A DNA stretch of 64,000 bases from Pseudogemmobacter sp044142105 (GTDB lineage: Bacteria > Pseudomonadota > Alphaproteobacteria > Rhodobacterales > Rhodobacteraceae), in NCBI RefSeq assembly GCF_044142105.1, contig NZ_JBGTYM010000006.1, positions 1-64,000 of the forward strand, in the 5' to 3' direction. The notes beneath the pieces are model-generated. The model saw nothing but the letters and a program-made list of their open reading frames with translations. It did not search any database and had not been told where the DNA came from. A program made the translations under genes and the position numbers. Numbering within the stretch: position 1 is the stretch's first letter; every line of letters starts with the position of its first letter. This document shows positions 25,890 to 35,200 of this stretch, in pieces.

Positions 25890-26786
25890 ATGGCACGAGG
25901 CACGCTGATCGGCCCTGTCATCGTCGCCATTGGCACGGTCGTCGCCGCCATCGCCTTCGCCGTGGTCACGGTGCTGATCGACACCGCCGATGGCGCCACC
26001 GACCTGCGCTTGCAGCGGCTGGAAGACAGCGTGAAGACGCTGGAAACTGCGCTGGCCGAGGAGGTGGCGAAATCCGAAGGCCTGACCGAAGAGGTGAAAC
26101 GGCTGCGCGAGGATCTGAGCCTTCTGGCCAATCGCGCCCCGGTCGCTGCCCCAACCCCGGCGCCCACGGGCGAGGCCGAGGGCGTCGTCCCCGCCGATCC
26201 CGCCGCCCTACTGCCCGACGAGGATTTCGAGAACCCGGCAACCGAAGACCTGACCGAGCAGATGAAGCTGGCAAAGACCCGCTTCAACAAGGGCATCACC
26301 CAGCCGCGCAACCGCACCATGCTGGAGCTGCTGGGCAATCCGCGCGAGAGCTATTCGCAGGATTGCCAGGGCATGACCAATGAGCACCTGAAGTCGCTTC
26401 TTGAGGAACGCACGGTCGGGCCGATCAAGGTAACGATGCTGCGGCCCGCGCTGGAAAGCCTGCAACGGGTGCTCGACCGGCTGAAGGAAAGCGATCCCGA
26501 CATCTATGCAAAGGTCGGCACGGCGGGCGCCCTTTGCGTGCGCAACATCCGCGGGTCCTCGACCTCAATCTCGAACCATTCCTGGGGCACGGCCATCGAC
26601 CTGACGCTTGAAGGCCAGCTTGACGGCTTCGCCGATGGCGGCACGCAATTCGGCCTGCTGATCCTTGCCGAATATTTCAATGACGAGGGCTGGTTCTGGG
26701 GCGCGGCCTATAACCGCGAGGATTCGATGCATTTCGAGGTGGGCGAGGAAACCCTGCGCGCCTGGAAGGCGGAAGGAAAGCTCTAA
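25890..26786 (+). CDS. membrane-anchored M15-type peptidoglycan peptidase (TagX-like)
   Basis: A 298-residue protein: one N-terminal transmembrane helix (LIGPVIVAIGTVVAAIAFAV), a coiled coil (residues about 35-75), a Pro/Ala linker and a C-terminal M15/VanY-type zinc peptidase fold with metal ligands in SNHSWGTAIDLT (His and Asp) and MHFEV (His). The topology places the enzyme in the periplasm. T6SS clusters of several genera encode such peptidoglycan endopeptidases (TagX in Acinetobacter) to open the wall for the apparatus, and the position between pppA and a TssM-like gene supports the same job here. Its stop overlaps the next start (TAATG). Confidence 0.82.
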   Translation: MARGTLIGPVIVAIGTVVAAIAFAVVTVLIDTADGATDLRLQRLEDSVKTLETALAEEVAKSEGLTEEVKRLREDLSLLANRAPVAAPTPAPTGEAEGVVPADPAALLPDEDFENPATEDLTEQMKLAKTRFNKGITQPRNRTMLELLGNPRESYSQDCQGMTNEHLKSLLEERTVGPIKVTMLRPALESLQRVLDRLKESDPDIYAKVGTAGALCVRNIRGSSTSISNHSWGTAIDLTLEGQLDGFADGGTQFGLLILAEYFNDEGWFWGAAYNREDSMHFEVGEETLRAWKAEGKL

Positions 26787-29242
26787 TGGCCGCGCCGGGC
26801 AGCGAGGCCACGGGTCAGGCGGCCACGGTCGCCCGTCTTGCCGAGCCGGTCCTGGCCTATGCCGACAGGCTGGCCACGGTCACCCGCGAAAAGCAGTCGG
26901 ACCTACTGCTGCATGCCCGCACCCTGCTAGAACGCTTTGAATTCGGGCTGCAGCGCGCGGGCGTGCCTGCCCCTGCCGTGCCCCCCTCGCGCGCGGCTCT
27001 CGCCCTGGTGATCGACCAGCGCGCCCGGCAGAACCGAGCGATCGACGTGGCCGATTGGGGCGATGCCTCGCGCCGCTTCCTGTTCGACGGGCGCGATGTC
27101 ACCGCAGCCGATCTGGCCGAATTCCTGCGTCGCAGCGCGGGGATGGCGGATTATGCCGGGGTGACGCCCCTTCTCTCCGATTGCCTGCGCCGGATGGAGG
27201 AACGCCGCCGCGCCTTTGACACCTCGCCCGTGACCGCGAATTGGACCGGGATGCTCGCGGTCCTGATCACCGCCTATGCGCTGGCCGTGGCGGGCTGGAT
27301 GGCTTGGGTGGAGTGGCGCTTTCACCGGGATCTGGCCGGGGCCTATGCCGCCAGCGCCATCGAGATCGGGCTGGACCGCGCCGGACCCTTCCCCGACCTT
27401 GCAGCCCGGCTGGATGCGCTGTGGCGCGAGACGGAAGTCACAATGGTCACCCGGGCGAAGGCGCCGGTGAACCTGTTCGCCGGGATGACGGGTCATGACG
27501 CCGCTGTCATGGCCGAGACGGCCTATCAGGAGGCGCTGCAACGCCATCTGCCCGGGCTGATGTCCAAGGCCATCGACCGCGCGCTGGCCAGCGAGGGCGA
27601 GCCCGCCGCCGCCTATGACACGCTGCGCGCCTGGACGATCCTGTCGGGCGAAAGCGACTGGCAACCCGCCTGGTTGGCCGGTTGGGCCGAGGATCGCGCC
27701 GCCGCCGACCCCGCATTGGCAGGCCTTGCGCCGCATCTTCTGCGGCTGGAAAAGCCGCCGATCATGCCGACCCCGCCCGATGGCGAATTGCTGGATCAGG
27801 GGCGGGTGATCGCCGCCGAGGCATCGGAACCCGACCGCGCCTATCTGGAACTGCGCCGCTCGGCCGCCGTGGCTGCCCTGCCCGTCTGGCAGCCAGATAC
27901 CGCCGTGCCCGGCCTGACCACGATCCTGCGCCGCCGCTCGGGCCTGCCGATGGCGACCCCCATGCCGGGGCTTTACACCCAGGCGGGCTGGGACCATGCT
28001 CGCGATTTCGGTGCGGGCCTTGCCGTCACCGCCGCGCGCGAGCGGGCGAGCGCCCTGTTCAAGACCCCGCCCATACCGCAGAACGACACGCCCGATCTGC
28101 TGATGGACCGCTTGCAGGATGACACGCTGACGCGCTGGCAGGCCTATCTTGCCGATTTGCGCGTGCCGGATTTCGCCTCGACCGAAGTGGCGGTGCTGGT
28201 CTCGGGCGAGCTTGCCCGCCGCGCCTCGCCGCTCGAGGGGCTGCTGCGCGAGGTCTGGGTTCAGGCCGGCGGCACCGACCGGGCACGCAGCCATGAGCAG
28301 CAGATCCGCGTCGCCGCCGAATTCGGCCCGATGATCCAATATGTCGAAGCCGGGCGCATGCAGGAAATCGGCAAGCTTTTCGCCGGGTTGAACGTGGCTC
28401 TGGCGGCGCGCGACCGCGACCAGGAAAAGGGCCAGCAGCGGCTGATGTCGGTGCAGGACCGCGCGGCCTCGGTCGCGGCGCTGGGTGTGGCCCCCAAGGT
28501 GGTGGTGCAACTGGTCGAGGATACGCTGGCGCAGACCGGCGCCGCCCATGCCGATCTTCTGTCGAACGACCTGACCCGGCGCTGGCAGAGCGAGGTTCTG
28601 GAGACCTGCCTTGCCGTCACCAATGCCCGTTTCCCCTTTGCCGATCCGGGCGAGGATGCCGACCCCGACCGCATGGCGCAGCTTCTGGCGCCGGGCGGCC
28701 TGATCGACCGCTTCATCAAGACCCGCGCTGCCGAGATGCTGGACATGTCGGCGACGCCCTGGCGCTGGAAACCCGAGGCGCGGTTCGAGGGACTGACACC
28801 CGACAGCGCCATCTTTCTGCAACGCGCGACAGAAATCGGCGCGGGGCTGTTCCCCGAGGGCAGGCTGGGCGCCACGCTGACCCTGTCCGCCCTGGCCGAA
28901 CGTGGCCAAGCGCGCGTGGTGCTGGGCGGCACGGGCGGCCCGGTCGAGGCGTCGACCGACAGTCTGGTCCTGGCCTGGCCCGGCCCCGATCCCGCGCAGG
29001 GCATCGAGGTGACCTTCGCCACCGGCAGCGAAGAGGCAAAACTTTCCGCGCCGGGCCTCTGGGGTCTTCTGCGGCTTGTCGCGCCCCTGCGCCTGCGCGA
29101 CCGCGACAATGGCCAGCGCTTCCTTGTCGATCTGCGCGCCCAGAATGCCCGGCTGTTTCTGGAAATCCTGTTCGACAAGCCGCAAAACCCCTTGGCCCAG
29201 CGGGTGCTGATGAAGGGCCTTACCTGCCCGCCCCTGTTGTGA
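26786..29242 (+). CDS. TssM C-terminal-domain protein with degenerate DotU-like N-terminus
   Basis: An 818-residue protein with one clear transmembrane helix (MLAVLITAYALAVAGWMAWV, residues about 153-172). The first about 150 residues are helical and resemble DotU/TssL in layout (LLERFEFGLQRAG, ALALVIDQRARQ) without the usual GFRGRY-type core. The periplasmic part ends in a TssM/IcmF C-terminal domain: LLAPGGLIDRFIKT, GLFPEGRLGATL, LVLAWPGPDP, GLWGLLRL, and FLEILFDKPQNPL before a final L-x-CPPLL. The true TssM in this window has equivalent segments at its own end. It has no GTPase domain. It is probably a paralogous subunit or cap of the membrane complex. Operon partners are pppA, the M15 peptidase and vgrG. 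Confidence 0.72.
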   Translation: MAAPGSEATGQAATVARLAEPVLAYADRLATVTREKQSDLLLHARTLLERFEFGLQRAGVPAPAVPPSRAALALVIDQRARQNRAIDVADWGDASRRFLFDGRDVTAADLAEFLRRSAGMADYAGVTPLLSDCLRRMEERRRAFDTSPVTANWTGMLAVLITAYALAVAGWMAWVEWRFHRDLAGAYAASAIEIGLDRAGPFPDLAARLDALWRETEVTMVTRAKAPVNLFAGMTGHDAAVMAETAYQEALQRHLPGLMSKAIDRALASEGEPAAAYDTLRAWTILSGESDWQPAWLAGWAEDRAAADPALAGLAPHLLRLEKPPIMPTPPDGELLDQGRVIAAEASEPDRAYLELRRSAAVAALPVWQPDTAVPGLTTILRRRSGLPMATPMPGLYTQAGWDHARDFGAGLAVTAARERASALFKTPPIPQNDTPDLLMDRLQDDTLTRWQAYLADLRVPDFASTEVAVLVSGELARRASPLEGLLREVWVQAGGTDRARSHEQQIRVAAEFGPMIQYVEAGRMQEIGKLFAGLNVALAARDRDQEKGQQRLMSVQDRAASVAALGVAPKVVVQLVEDTLAQTGAAHADLLSNDLTRRWQSEVLETCLAVTNARFPFADPGEDADPDRMAQLLAPGGLIDRFIKTRAAEMLDMSATPWRWKPEARFEGLTPDSAIFLQRATEIGAGLFPEGRLGATLTLSALAERGQARVVLGGTGGPVEASTDSLVLAWPGPDPAQGIEVTFATGSEEAKLSAPGLWGLLRLVAPLRLRDRDNGQRFLVDLRAQNARLFLEILFDKPQNPLAQRVLMKGLTCPPLL

Positions 29243-29352
29243 TCCGCGCGCGCTTCCGCGCGGGGGCCGGAATTTCCCACGCGCCAAGTGGCCGTTAAGC
29301 CGCTATACTGCCCGCATATTGCCCTCGCGTCTTTTCATGATCCGCTTCAAGG

Positions 29353-31665
29353 ATGCCCGCCGTGACCCCTGACCGCGACATCACCGTCTCGATTCCCGCC
29401 ATTGACGACGAGATCTTCTTTGCCCGGATGGAGGGCAGTGACGAGATCTCGAGTCCCTTCGCCTATGGCCTGCTGATCTCGTGCAAGAACATGAATCTCG
29501 AGGCGAGCGTCGTTCTCGGGACCAAGGCGGTCATCACCGTGGCGGGCGAGGAAGAGCGGCATTTCCACGGCTATGTTGCCGATTTCGCGCTTGAGGAAAT
29601 CCGCGACGACCTGGCTTTCTTCCGCATGACCCTGCGGCCCTGGCTGTGGTTCCTGTCCCTGGATACCGACAACCGGATCTTTCAGGAAAAGACCGTGCCC
29701 GACATCGTCGAGGCGGTGTTCAAGGCCTATCCTGAGGCGAAGTACCAGATCAAGCTGCGCGGCAAGTACAAGAAGCGCGAATATTGCGTGCAATATGGCG
29801 AAAGCGATCTGGCCTTCGTGCAACGGCTTTTGGAACACGAGGGCATCTTCTATCATTTCGACCACGATGCCGACGGTCATGTGCTGGTCCTCGCGGATGA
29901 CAATACCGCGCTTCAACCGGGGCCGGGCAGCGAGAACCTGCCCTATGAGCCAGACAGCCGGGTCAGCTTTCGCGACGGCGATTTCATCACCCATTGGGTG
30001 CCCAGATCGCAGGTGCGCAGCGGCAAATACGCTGCGACCGACTACGATTTCGAGAAGCCGAGTTTCGATCTGACCACAATGACCCAGAATGCGCTGGAGG
30101 GAGAGCTGAACAAGGCTGAGGTCTATCACTACCCCGGACGCTACCTTGAGCTAAATCCCGGCCAGGCCATCGCCGAGCTGCGCCTGCAGGAATTGCAGGC
30201 CGATCAGCGCCGGGTCGAGGCGCGGGGCACCGCACGCCAGCTGTGGTCGGGCCGGGTCTTCACTCTGACGCTGTTCCCGCGCGACGACGAGAACCAGCAG
30301 TATATCGTCATCCGCGCAAGCTATGAGCTCTGGGACGAAGAGTTGCGCGCGGGCCAGTCGCGCGAGGGCACGGGCTATGTGGTCAAGCTGGAATTGTCGC
30401 CCGCCAAAGTCACCTACCGCCCGCCCCGCCGCACCCCGCGCCCGCGCATGGCGGGGCCGCAGACCGCGGTGGTGGTCGGGCCATCGGGGGCCGAGATCTT
30501 CTGCGACGAATATTCCCGGGTCAAAGTGCATTTCCACTGGGACCGGCTGGACCATCGCAACGAAAACTCGTCCTGCTTCGTGCGCGTCAGTGCGGCCTGG
30601 GCGGGCGCGGGCTGGGGCTTCATCCAGATCCCGCGCATCGGCCATGAGGTGATCGTCGACTTCCTGGAAGGTGATCCCGACCAGCCCATCATCACCGGCC
30701 GCGTCTACAACGCGCAGAACACTGTGCCCTATGGCTTGCCCGGCAATGCCTCGCAATCCGGCTGGAAAAGCTGGTCCACGCCGTCGTCCGGCGGCTTCAA
30801 CGAATTGCGCTTCGAAGACAAGGCTGGCGCGGAAGAGGTCTATTTCCAGGCCGAGAAGGATCATGTCGAACTGATCAAGAACAACGAGACCCGCACCATC
30901 GGCCATGACTGGGTCGAGGATGTCGGCCATGACGCCACCCAATCCATCGGCCATGACCGCACCGAGAGCGTCGCAAACAACAAGTCGGTCACGGTGGGCG
31001 CGAACCAGACCACCTCGATCGGCGTCAATGACGACGAGACGGTTGGGTCGAACCGCACGCTTTCGGTCGGTGCGAATGAGACGATCACCATCGGCGCCAA
31101 TTCGACCGAGACCATCGGCGCCAATCACACCCAGACCGTCGCCATTGCCCAGACCGTCACCGTGGGCGCCATGCGCACCGATACGGTCGGCGGGGCCGAA
31201 GTGCGCAGCGTGGGCGCGTCACAGACGAACACCATCGGCTCCAGCCGCTCGGTGACCGTGGGCGGGGCCGAGACGCATACCGTGGCCAAGGACGACACCT
31301 GGACCGTGGGCGGCAAGCAGGCGATCACCATCGCCAAGGATCAGACGCTGGATGTCGGCGGCTTGCAGGGCGTAAAGATCGCCAAGGATCAGGCCATCGA
31401 GATCGGCGGCGGTCAGGGCACGAAGGTTGCGAAGGATTCCGCCTTTGACGTGACCGGAAGCTTTGGCGTGAAAGCGGGCAAGACCATCACGCTCGAGGCC
31501 GCCGATGCCATCGTGATCAAGACAGGCTCGGCCGCGATCTCGATGAAGAAGGATGGCACGATCTCGATCGAGGGCAAGGACATCACCCTCAAGGGCTCGG
31601 GCAAGATCAACGTCAAGGCCTCCAGCGACGTGACCGTCAAGGGTTCGAAGATCAACAACAACTAG
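29353..31665 (+). CDS. vgrG: VgrG spike protein
   Basis: A 770-residue trimeric tip protein of the T6SS needle, secreted with Hcp. Residues 1 to about 400 are the gp27-like base, followed by the gp5-like OB domain (VKVHFHWDRLDHRNENSSCF, FIQIPRIGHEVIVDFLEGDP). Residues about 500-770 are a triple-stranded beta-prism with many degenerate 8-residue units of the type VGANxTxT, ending with VTVKGSKINNN. There is no extra C-terminal toxin domain, so effectors must bind as separate proteins. The ATG at 29353 follows AAGG with no spacing; the in-frame GTG at 29362 has the better-spaced ribosome site and may be the true start. TATACT at 29304-29309 is a possible -10. The 3' end overlaps tagF by 14 bases, tail to tail. 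Confidence 0.95.
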   Translation: MPAVTPDRDITVSIPAIDDEIFFARMEGSDEISSPFAYGLLISCKNMNLEASVVLGTKAVITVAGEEERHFHGYVADFALEEIRDDLAFFRMTLRPWLWFLSLDTDNRIFQEKTVPDIVEAVFKAYPEAKYQIKLRGKYKKREYCVQYGESDLAFVQRLLEHEGIFYHFDHDADGHVLVLADDNTALQPGPGSENLPYEPDSRVSFRDGDFITHWVPRSQVRSGKYAATDYDFEKPSFDLTTMTQNALEGELNKAEVYHYPGRYLELNPGQAIAELRLQELQADQRRVEARGTARQLWSGRVFTLTLFPRDDENQQYIVIRASYELWDEELRAGQSREGTGYVVKLELSPAKVTYRPPRRTPRPRMAGPQTAVVVGPSGAEIFCDEYSRVKVHFHWDRLDHRNENSSCFVRVSAAWAGAGWGFIQIPRIGHEVIVDFLEGDPDQPIITGRVYNAQNTVPYGLPGNASQSGWKSWSTPSSGGFNELRFEDKAGAEEVYFQAEKDHVELIKNNETRTIGHDWVEDVGHDATQSIGHDRTESVANNKSVTVGANQTTSIGVNDDETVGSNRTLSVGANETITIGANSTETIGANHTQTVAIAQTVTVGAMRTDTVGGAEVRSVGASQTNTIGSSRSVTVGGAETHTVAKDDTWTVGGKQAITIAKDQTLDVGGLQGVKIAKDQAIEIGGGQGTKVAKDSAFDVTGSFGVKAGKTITLEAADAIVIKTGSAAISMKKDGTISIEGKDITLKGSGKINVKASSDVTVKGSKINNN

Positions 31666-32158
31666 GGCCGTTGGCGAACAAGGCCGACAAGGCGGCTTCG
31701 GGGGCGGCGGCATCACAGGGGATCGCCGGATGGCCGGCGGCCCACAGCGCCATGGGCGGTCCCTCTGCCGCGCCCTCGGGCGGCGGCAGGGCCTCCAGCG
31801 CCTCGGCCACCTCGTCAGGCCCCTGCCCGGCCGCCTGAGCCGCGCGCAGACAGGCCAAGGCAGCGTCACACCAGGGATCAAGCCCCGCAGGTCCGGGCAG
31901 GTCGGCGGCGATCACAAACCCCGCCAGCGGAAATCGCCGCCCCACCCGGTCGGTGCCGGGGATCGCAACACCCGCCGCGACCCGACCACCCGATTGCAGG
32001 CGCAGGCGCAGGCCCGCTTCCGGCCAGCCCTCGCGCCGCGCCAGATGGGCCGCGGCCCAGCCATCCCAGAAGGCCTCAAATCCGCTGGGCAGGCCCCGGC
32101 TGACGAAATCGCCCAGCCCGGGCAGCTTGCCGTGAAAGCCGGTCAGGATCTCGGTCAT
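31652..32158 (-). CDS. tagF: T6SS-associated protein TagF
   Basis: A 168-residue cytoplasmic protein with the TagF/DUF2094 signature GFHGKLPGLGDFVSRGLP at the N-terminus and GTDRVGRRFPLAGFVIA in the middle. TagF represses T6SS firing post-translationally in the threonine-phosphorylation pathway, probably by sequestering the FHA protein. It is the last gene of the leftward T6SS operon, 67 bases after tssM. Its 3' end overlaps the 3' end of vgrG on the other strand by 14 bases. Confidence 0.9.
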   Translation of the reverse strand: MTEILTGFHGKLPGLGDFVSRGLPSGFEAFWDGWAAAHLARREGWPEAGLRLRLQSGGRVAAGVAIPGTDRVGRRFPLAGFVIAADLPGPAGLDPWCDAALACLRAAQAAGQGPDEVAEALEALPPPEGAAEGPPMALWAAGHPAIPCDAAAPEAALSALFANGPSCC

Positions 32159-32225
32159 ACGTCCCGCCCCGCAGCGCCAAACTTCTTCGAAGACAAAGGC
32201 AAACTCCTTCGAAGGAATATGCGGC

Positions 32226-35200
32226 TCAGAACCCCTGCGGGCATTTGAAATTGCCGAACATGGTCAGGTCGAACGGGTTTTCCACCGAGGCCGCCCGCAA
32301 CTCGAACTTGGCCGAGAAGCCACCCGCAGCCAGTGTCAGGCTGAACAGCTCGGGCAGGTCCGTCTTCGCCAGACTGCCCTTGCGGATCATGCGCAGCCAG
32401 GCCCAGGCGCCGGTCTCCGAACTCATCACCTCTCCCGAACCATCCACCGGCGCGAAGGACAGCGAGATCAGGTTGGTGCCGTCCTTGCCGGGCCAGGTCA
32501 TCGCCATCGGACGCGCGGCCGAGTTGAAATAAACCAACTGCTGCCCGTCGATGTTCAGCGTCACCCGGCTGGCATTGCCCGACAGATCCTTCGGCTCCAG
32601 CGTGAACGCCATGATCGGCCCTGCCCCGCCCGGAAACAGGCTGTCGCGGATCGAGCGCGCCTGTTCAAAGGGTTGCAGCGTTGCCGCAGGCAGGCCGAAA
32701 TCGGCCCGCCAGGCCCAGGGTCGCACAGTCGTGTCGATATACTGTTCCAGATGGGTGGTGGTGAAACTGTCGATCAGCCCGCCCGGCCCGAACAGGCGCT
32801 GGAAATCGGCCGTGTTCACGTCGATCGCACTGCCCTGCTCGAACGGATAGCGCCCGGCGGTGGCGTTCTGGCAGAAGGGCAGCACATCGGCCTTCCAGCG
32901 TGCGTTCAACTGCGCCACCACCGCATCGCGGGTCACGGTGATCGTGTCTCCGGCAAGCCCGGTCAGCCAGTCATCGACCGGATCGGGCAAGACGCTGGCG
33001 ACATTGGCCAATTGCCCGGTCAATTGCGGCAACCCGCCCCGTGCCAGCAGCGCTGCCTTGGGGTCCGGGCTGGCCGCCACGGTCTGCAACTCGTTCGCCA
33101 GGGCCCCCAGTGCCGTCTCGGCATCGGTGATCAGGGGCGGCACGCCATCGATCTCGGTCACCGTCGCCTTCAGGGGCGCGAAATGCTCGGAGATGCCGCT
33201 GCCCGGCGCCTCGCCACTGGCATCCTTCACCTCTTCATCGCCGCCCGCGATCTTGCCTGCGGCTTTGGATCCTTTGGTGATCAGCGCGCCGACCTTGCCC
33301 GCCTTCTTCAAGGCGCCCTTGATCAGGCCATCCGTCGCGGAACTGTCCGTGGCCTCGGGTTCCTCGCGCACGGCCAGAAGATCGGTCTCCTCGACCACCG
33401 CCCGCAAGAGCCGCTTGAGCGAGCTGTCCGCGCTGGCCAGATCCTTCAGGCTCGCAGTCGCGACCGTCAGATCGGTGATCGGCGCCAGCCGCACATCGCG
33501 CAGGAACCCGTCCCATTGCGCGATGAAATCATCGGAATAGAGCTTGAGGATATCAGCCTGCAATTGCCCGACCGATGTGTCGGAACTGTCGGCGCAGCCG
33601 CCCTCGAACACGGCGCGATCCAGCGCCATCTGCGCCGCGACCTCTGGGATCAGCGGCAGGACGACAGTATGGAACCCGTCATAGGTATAGGCTCCGGGCA
33701 GGCCCACACGCAGGGTCTTTTCCGAAAGACGCGTCAGCACCTTGGTCGAATTCGGACCCGCCTTGTCGGCCGGAATCCACTCCGGCAGCGCCGTCACCGC
33801 CGGATCGTTCATCAGCGTGTTATAGGCGCGGACGGAAAGCGGCACGGTGCAGATCGCCTCAAGCGCCTTGGCGACCAGCATGTCATCGGGCGCGATGCGC
33901 TGCGCCGCCTCGTCCCCCGAGGCGCGGTCGATGGCGGCCAGTTCATGCGCCAGCGCCGCATCATTGGGGAAGGGCGGGATCGGCGCGAATTGCGGCAGTT
34001 CGGTCTGCCACCAATGCGACAGGAATTCGGCGTTGTAGGGCGCCTTGCCGGTCAGCATGTGATAGGATTTCAGCGCGCCCAGCAGGAATTCCGGGTTGCG
34101 GATCTCGCGCCACATCGTCGCTTCGATCAGGGCCACCATGCGTGGCTCGAGGATCGTCTTCAGCCCATGATCATAGGCGATCTTCTCGGCCCGGTTCAGA
34201 TCGGTCTCGGCGGTCGGTCCCGCCAGCGTCAGAATGCTGGCCTCGCGCGGGGACCGCGCCTTCTCGATCTCGTCCATCGCGCCCAGCGCCACGTCGAGAT
34301 CCAGCGGATCGGTCGGCGCCTGCCGTGCGGCGACATTGGTCAGGCGCTGCGACAGGTCGGCGGTCAGGCGGGCCTGATCGGCGATCACCCCGGAATAGCG
34401 CAGGTAGCTGAACAGGAAGGCCAGCCCGGCAAGGGTGCAGACCATCGCCGCCGTCGCGACCGAGCCGCGCCAGATCCAGACCCGACGTTCCTCGGCCGCG
34501 CGATCGAACTGGCCCAGACCGGCCTCGGGGAAGATCACGTTGGACAGCAGTTCGCGCAGGAAGTAGCTGCGCTGTTCCCCTGCGGCCCGGCGCGGCGGCA
34601 GTTCCGCCCGCATCCCGAACGACGCTGCCATCTCGCCCAGCATCCGGTCGATGGGGCTGCCTTCCTGCGCGGCCGAGGTGAAGTAGAAGCCACGCAGCCA
34701 AGGCGCCTCTTCATAGCGGCTTTCACCAAAGACCGTATCGACCAGAACCTTGAGCGCGCCTTCCAGCCGTTCGACCTGGGCGGGGAAACGAAAGACCTCC
34801 GCCCGCCAGGGCAAGGGCGCATCTTCGGCCATCCGCGCCGACAGCCGCTGTTCCAGCCGTGCCACCAGCCCGCGCAATTCGCGCACGGCAACCGTGCCCT
34901 CGGCCCGGGCATCGGTGGGCAGGGTCGCGCCCCAGACCTGCTCGCGCTCGCGCGTGGTCAGATCCGCAAAGAAGGATTCAAAGCCCGGTACAAGATCGGC
35001 CTTGGTGATCATCAGATAGACCGGAAGCTGGATCTCCAGCCGCTCGCGCAATTCGGCCAGCCGCTTGCGGATCGTCTTGCCATGGGCGCGCAGGGCAGCC
35101 TCGTCGCCCAGCAGTTCCTGCAAGGAAAGGGTGACGATCACCCCGTTCAGCGCCCTCCGCCCGCGATGCTTTTTCAGCAGGTCCAGAAAGCCCGTCCATT

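Noticed and set aside
30900..31330. Regular repeats in the 3' half of vgrG, considered as a CRISPR-like or minisatellite array
   Set aside because: They are in-frame, degenerate codon-level repeats encoding the VgrG beta-prism (VGANxTxT units), with no constant repeat and spacer pattern. No CRISPR array was seen anywhere in the window.
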